This document shows positions 8,073 to 11,164 of a stretch of 11,164 nucleotides of DNA, piece by piece. The DNA lies in NCBI GenBank assembly GCA_000697335.1, contig JNEM01011446.1, positions 1-11,164 on the forward strand, given 5' to 3'. The stretch is from Conidiobolus incongruus B7586. Its lineage: Eukaryota > Entomophthoromycota > Entomophthoromycetes > Entomophthorales > Conidiobolaceae. Both the position numbers and the translations under genes were made by a program. Every line of letters begins with the position of its first letter. The first letter of the stretch is position 1. The notes under the pieces are model-generated. The model was not told the DNA's origin, searched no databases, and worked only from the letters and a program-made list of their open reading frames with translations.

Positions 8073-8473
8073 AATTAATTATATATTGTGTCTTGTATTC
8101 CCTTAAGTTTTGGCCTTTATCAAATTTATTAAACTTATTCAATTCTGTTGATAATGGTAAAATAAATTTAATATAACTACCAAATCGTCAAAGATCGATA
8201 ATTTTATTGATATTTAAAAATTAACTATAATCTGCATATAGTGATAGATTTACATATTTCAAAATCAAATCTTTTTAAATTCAAAGTATCAAATATATAT
8301 AATAAATGAAATTGGTTTTAATAGTAATTTCGAATCAAAATTATTTTGATATATTTTTGAATACTGTACAATCAATACAAAATATCATTTATTTAATCAC
8401 CTTAACCTAATATGACATAAATTTTGGAAATATTAAATTAAAAAAATATAAGTAATTTAATATTTAAAAGTAC
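8073..8473. other. AT-rich spacer downstream of gene 2
   Basis: AATAAA at 8161-8166, 88 bases after the stop, is the likely polyadenylation signal. Nothing else is recognisable. The sequence is A/T-rich up to an abrupt change in base composition at about 8474. Confidence 0.5.
8161..8166 (+). terminator. Likely polyadenylation signal of gene 2
   Basis: AATAAA at nearly the same distance from the stop as in gene 1. The duplication may have included the 3' flank. Confidence 0.4.
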
Positions 8474-8801
8474 TGTCATGAGTCAGGAGACTCCTCTCCT
8501 ACTAAATATGCTTACATAAACTGAATATAAGGGTCATGCCTCCTTATATGATAAGCCATTTGAGCTTTATCCTTTTATTGGCTGATGATACAAGCCACCC
8601 GAAAATCTCATAAATCCTTACTCTTACTCAATTTAAAACCCGGAGTTAGAGCTATCTTGGGCACAACGAGCCTGATCTGGGTCCTCCTAGCTGTCTACTC
8701 TAAATTTATAAACTCCATCTCTCCCTAACAATTACCTTGAATTCCCTAGATCTCACTCTTGTACTTAAATTAACCCGAACACAGCTTTCCCAACTTGTGT
8801 T
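8474..8801 (-). mobile_element. GC-richer island, possible degenerate solo LTR
   Basis: A block of about 328 bp whose composition is sharply different from both flanks, with many C and G words. It starts TGTCATGAG, so its minus strand ends CTCATGACA, a common LTR terminus. AGTAC (8469-8473) and AGTAT (8802-8806) flank it and could be a 5-bp duplication. On the minus strand a TTTATAAA (8712-8705) precedes an AATAAA (8579-8574), the order expected in an LTR. The length is near that of the clear LTR at 6492-6809, but the sequences are not alike. The other end (TAACACAAG on the minus strand) lacks a clean TG. It could instead be a SINE or structured RNA gene. No coding frame, tRNA or rRNA is recognised. 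Confidence 0.42.
8525..8549. other. Inverted repeat inside the GC-richer island
   Basis: ATATAAGG (8525-8532) and CCTTATAT (8542-8549) form a perfect 8-bp stem with a 9-base loop. Confidence 0.65.
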
Positions 8802-9785
8802 AGTATTTATTATTAATGAGAAATATTAATGGATTATAAATTCTATATAATAAATTATAAAATAATATATACTAAATACAGTAACTATATAAAATATATT
8901 TCTGATTATATTTCTTTTGTGATATGTTTATACAAATAGAATAATATATCAATATATTAAAAATAATACAAAATAATCATTTGATTTAAATCATTCATAA
9001 ATATAGCCTATAATAAACATTAAACTAAATATAACAAATATATAGGAGTGCTCTATAAGAAATAATCAATTTAATTCATTTTCGAACAGTTAGTTTCCTT
9101 TTTTCTTAAATCAAACCCAGAATTGACTCCAAACCTTTTTGATAATAGAACTTAATTCATGATTTCAATTGGATAACTTGATTTACAAAATTTCAGCAAA
9201 CTTGGAATTTGAAATATTGTAGACATATCATTACACATATGTTTGAATAGAAATTATTATTAAATCTAGCTACTATTTAAAATATATTTATATCTACTTT
9301 GGATATAAAAATATTATACATATTGGGATTAATTCTTGTTATAATATCGATTCTGTATTATATATTTTTTAAATGAATACGATGATTGAGTATTTATATT
9401 CGAAAGATAAAGTATAAAAATTATAATATTCATTACTTTGGTAGTGCATACTTATGATATTTATATCCTAAATACTTTATCAAAAGAATAGATAAATTAA
9501 ATTATTTATTAAATATTCCACTTTGATTTAGGTTACCATATTAATATTTTGGTTATTTAATATAATTTGTATTTGAGTTTAAATTGAATAAAATAAATAC
9601 TGCTAAATATACTAATATATATTAGGTTTATAATAATACTAGAATCTTAATCTGGGGTGATTATTAGATAGATTATAGTGGATGAATATAACTCTAGGTT
9701 AAAATATATTGTTATAATATCTCTAAATATTATTTGATTCAAAAATTTTTTATTGAATTTTAATGATTTTAGAACTAAGTTACAA
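8802..9785. other. AT-rich spacer between the island and mariner copy C
   Basis: Mostly featureless A/T-rich sequence. One plus-strand frame near 9100-9417 is mildly coding-like, with an open run at 9247-9369 and a 14-residue ATG frame at 9373-9417. Stops are frequent and chance is a sufficient explanation. No RNA gene or repeat is recognised. Confidence 0.45.
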
Positions 9786-9787
9786 TA

Positions 9788-9819
9788 TTACTTTGTAATT
9801 TAAATAATGGGAATTTTTT
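9788..9819 (+). repeat. Terminal inverted repeat of copy C, transposase 3' side
   Basis: TTACTTTGTAATTTAAATAA followed by TGGGAATTTTTTG. It matches the equivalent end of copy B over essentially its whole length. Confidence 0.85.
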
Positions 9820-9887
9820 GCAATTGAAAAAAAATAAACATTTTAATATATAAAAAGTAAAAATAAATATATAATATAAATTTAATA

Positions 9888-10914
9888 TTATCTTTTATTT
9901 CTAATAACTTTTTGCTATATTTTTAGCAAAGATCTAATACCTAAAAAATAGTTCTTTTTATTAAAGACTGAAATTTGATATTTCACACACTAATTAAATT
10001 TTGTTGCAAAAATTTTCTTTCTTGCAAGCTGGTTTTTTAATTAACTAAAACAATTATAATCACATGGGTTATATTCTAAGGAATATACTAGATGTGGTAG
10101 TTTTTTCTAGTTATTTTTAATTAAAAAGTTTTTTACAACTTTAGATTTATATTTTATAATTATTATATAAATTAATATGTCTTCTCAAATTATATTAAGA
10201 ATACTAATTAGAAATAATTTTATTTAAAAAAGAAATATAATGTTTACTATTAATTAATTTTCCTTTAAAAACTAAATAAGAATAGCATATGCTATTATAA
10301 TCCATTACAATAATTAACATTCATCTATCAACAAAGTGTTTATTTAAAGGAATTTGTAAAGGGGGTTGATTTAACTTAATTTAATATTTTGATTTATGTT
10401 TTAGTAAAGGATTATACAAAAGAATTTAAGATTCATCAATTACAATAATTTGCTATAAAAGCCTTGGTTTCTAGCTATACCTTAGTAAGTTTTGTTTAGC
10501 AATAGCTACTCTAACTTTATTTTAAGTTTTAGTTAAATTATAAGGTACCTATTTTACATTTTTATTGATTAATTTTAATTTAAACTTTAATATATATAAA
10601 ATACTTGTGTAACTAATATTAAAGTGTTTTAATAATTTTCTAACTGAAATAAAAGGGTACTATTTAATATATTTTTCTACTTTATTAAAAATTAAAAGAG
10701 TGATAGTTAAAATTAGTTTTTTAGATTTTAACAGGTTTTGGGTAGTTTCTCTCTTAACCTTAAAGTAATTTACCTAGCAATAAATTGTTAATTTAGATAA
10801 TACTCTATTACCAAAAGTTGTTTATAAATTTTAAATGATTTTAGAGGGTTTATGGTTAAGTTTTACTAATACTAAAATAAAAAACTTTTGATGGTTATTA
10901 TTTGGTTTAAGTAT
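9888..10914 (-). pseudogene. mariner transposase, copy C, decayed
   Basis: Collinear with the copy A transposase. The start codon is lost (ATG to ATA at 10914-10912). Asp160 is kept (IDESx), Asp251 has become Asn (LYNNYKI), and Asp286 is kept in EYNPCDYNC. There are many in-frame stops, and a 2-base deletion shortly after the second catalytic codon (near 10147) shifts the frame. The coding length relative to copy A is explained by that deletion plus an earlier stop. Copy C keeps CAA at the two positions of the NQPP-Q-I stretch where copy A has TAA. Confidence 0.87.
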
Positions 10915-11066
10915 AATTAAATTAAATAACTAATTTTAAAAAATTATTTTTTTTAATCAAAAAAGTTATTTTATATATATATAATTTAAAACTACTTATT
11001 TTCTTATTTGTTTTGTATATATTTTTTTATCTGAAACTAATAATATGTTTGAAAAATCAAAAATTA

Positions 11067-11098
11067 AAAAATTTCACATTTTTTTAATTTTATGATAA
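11067..11098 (-). repeat. Terminal inverted repeat of copy C, transposase 5' side
   Basis: On the minus strand it begins TTATC instead of TTACT and retains AATGTGAAATTT. It is the most diverged of the six ends and abuts TA at 11099-11100. Confidence 0.7.
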
Positions 11099-11164
11099 TA
11101 ATTAATTAGCTCAATATAAATAATTATATAGCTTTATTTAAATATTAATTTAATTATATTAATA

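Larger units (their letters stand above)
9788..11098 (-). mobile_element. mariner-family DNA transposon, copy C (1311 bp)
   Basis: Third copy of the family, on the minus strand, flanked by TA at 9786-9787 and 11099-11100. The 3' side inverted repeat is nearly identical to those of copies A and B. The 5' side repeat has lost part of the conserved GGGAA word, reading TTATCATAAAATT and then AATGTGAAATTT on the minus strand. Its length is within 4 bp of copy A and no other element interrupts it. The (TA)n leader run is shorter than in copy A. It ends 66 bases before the window edge. Confidence 0.92.

Noticed and set aside
8474-8801. tRNA or rRNA gene in the GC-richer island
   Set aside because: No cloverleaf, A/B box pair or rRNA core sequence could be found by eye on either strand.
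310-10914. A recoded genetic code (TAA/TAG as Gln) to explain the transposase stops
   Set aside because: Host genes use CAA for Gln and end at matching places with TAA. Some shared transposase stops are TGA, and other copies have CAA where copy A has TAA.
1-11164. CRISPR array, bacterial operon or bacterial ribosome-binding sites
   Set aside because: No regularly spaced repeats or purine-rich start signals. The element types and gene layout are eukaryotic.

Overview
The window is very AT-rich eukaryotic DNA with low gene density. It holds two intact intronless host genes, three decayed copies of one mariner-family DNA transposon, one clear solo LTR nested in a transposon copy, and one GC-richer island that may be a second solo LTR. 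Compact intronless genes, long AT-rich spacers, and mariner plus LTR elements together suit a microsporidian-type parasite with an expanded genome, or another AT-rich unicellular eukaryote. This lineage guess is inference. Both intact genes use CAA for Gln and end at comparable positions with TAA, so the standard genetic code is assumed.

Layout from left to right: mariner copy A on the minus strand (217-1531, TA target duplication); an AT-rich spacer with a weak, stop-containing coding-like frame (2603-3190) whose last part is clearly non-random; seven-TM gene 1 on the plus strand (3567-4289); an AT-rich spacer; mariner copy B on the plus strand (5459-7087), split by a 318-bp solo LTR (6492-6809) with a 5-bp near-identical target duplication; seven-TM gene 2 on the plus strand (7350-8072); a spacer; the GC-richer island (8474-8801); a spacer; and mariner copy C on the minus strand (9788-11098).

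The two host genes are paralogs. Each encodes 240 residues, they align end to end without a gap, and they share about 47% identity by eye. Both predict seven membrane helices with the N terminus outside and the C terminus inside. Conserved polar residues (Gln53, Glu154, Asp194, Lys220) lie inside or at the edges of the helices. I do not recognise the family. These genes are the best candidates here for an undescribed function: a receptor-like or transporter-like pair kept under selection in a region otherwise filled with decaying elements.

The mariner copies encode a DD34D transposase of 344 codons in copy A. Nearly all decay is C-to-T or G-to-A, plus a few 1-2 base deletions. Four stop codons occupy the same codons in all three copies, so either the family spread when already defective or the same sites mutated repeatedly.
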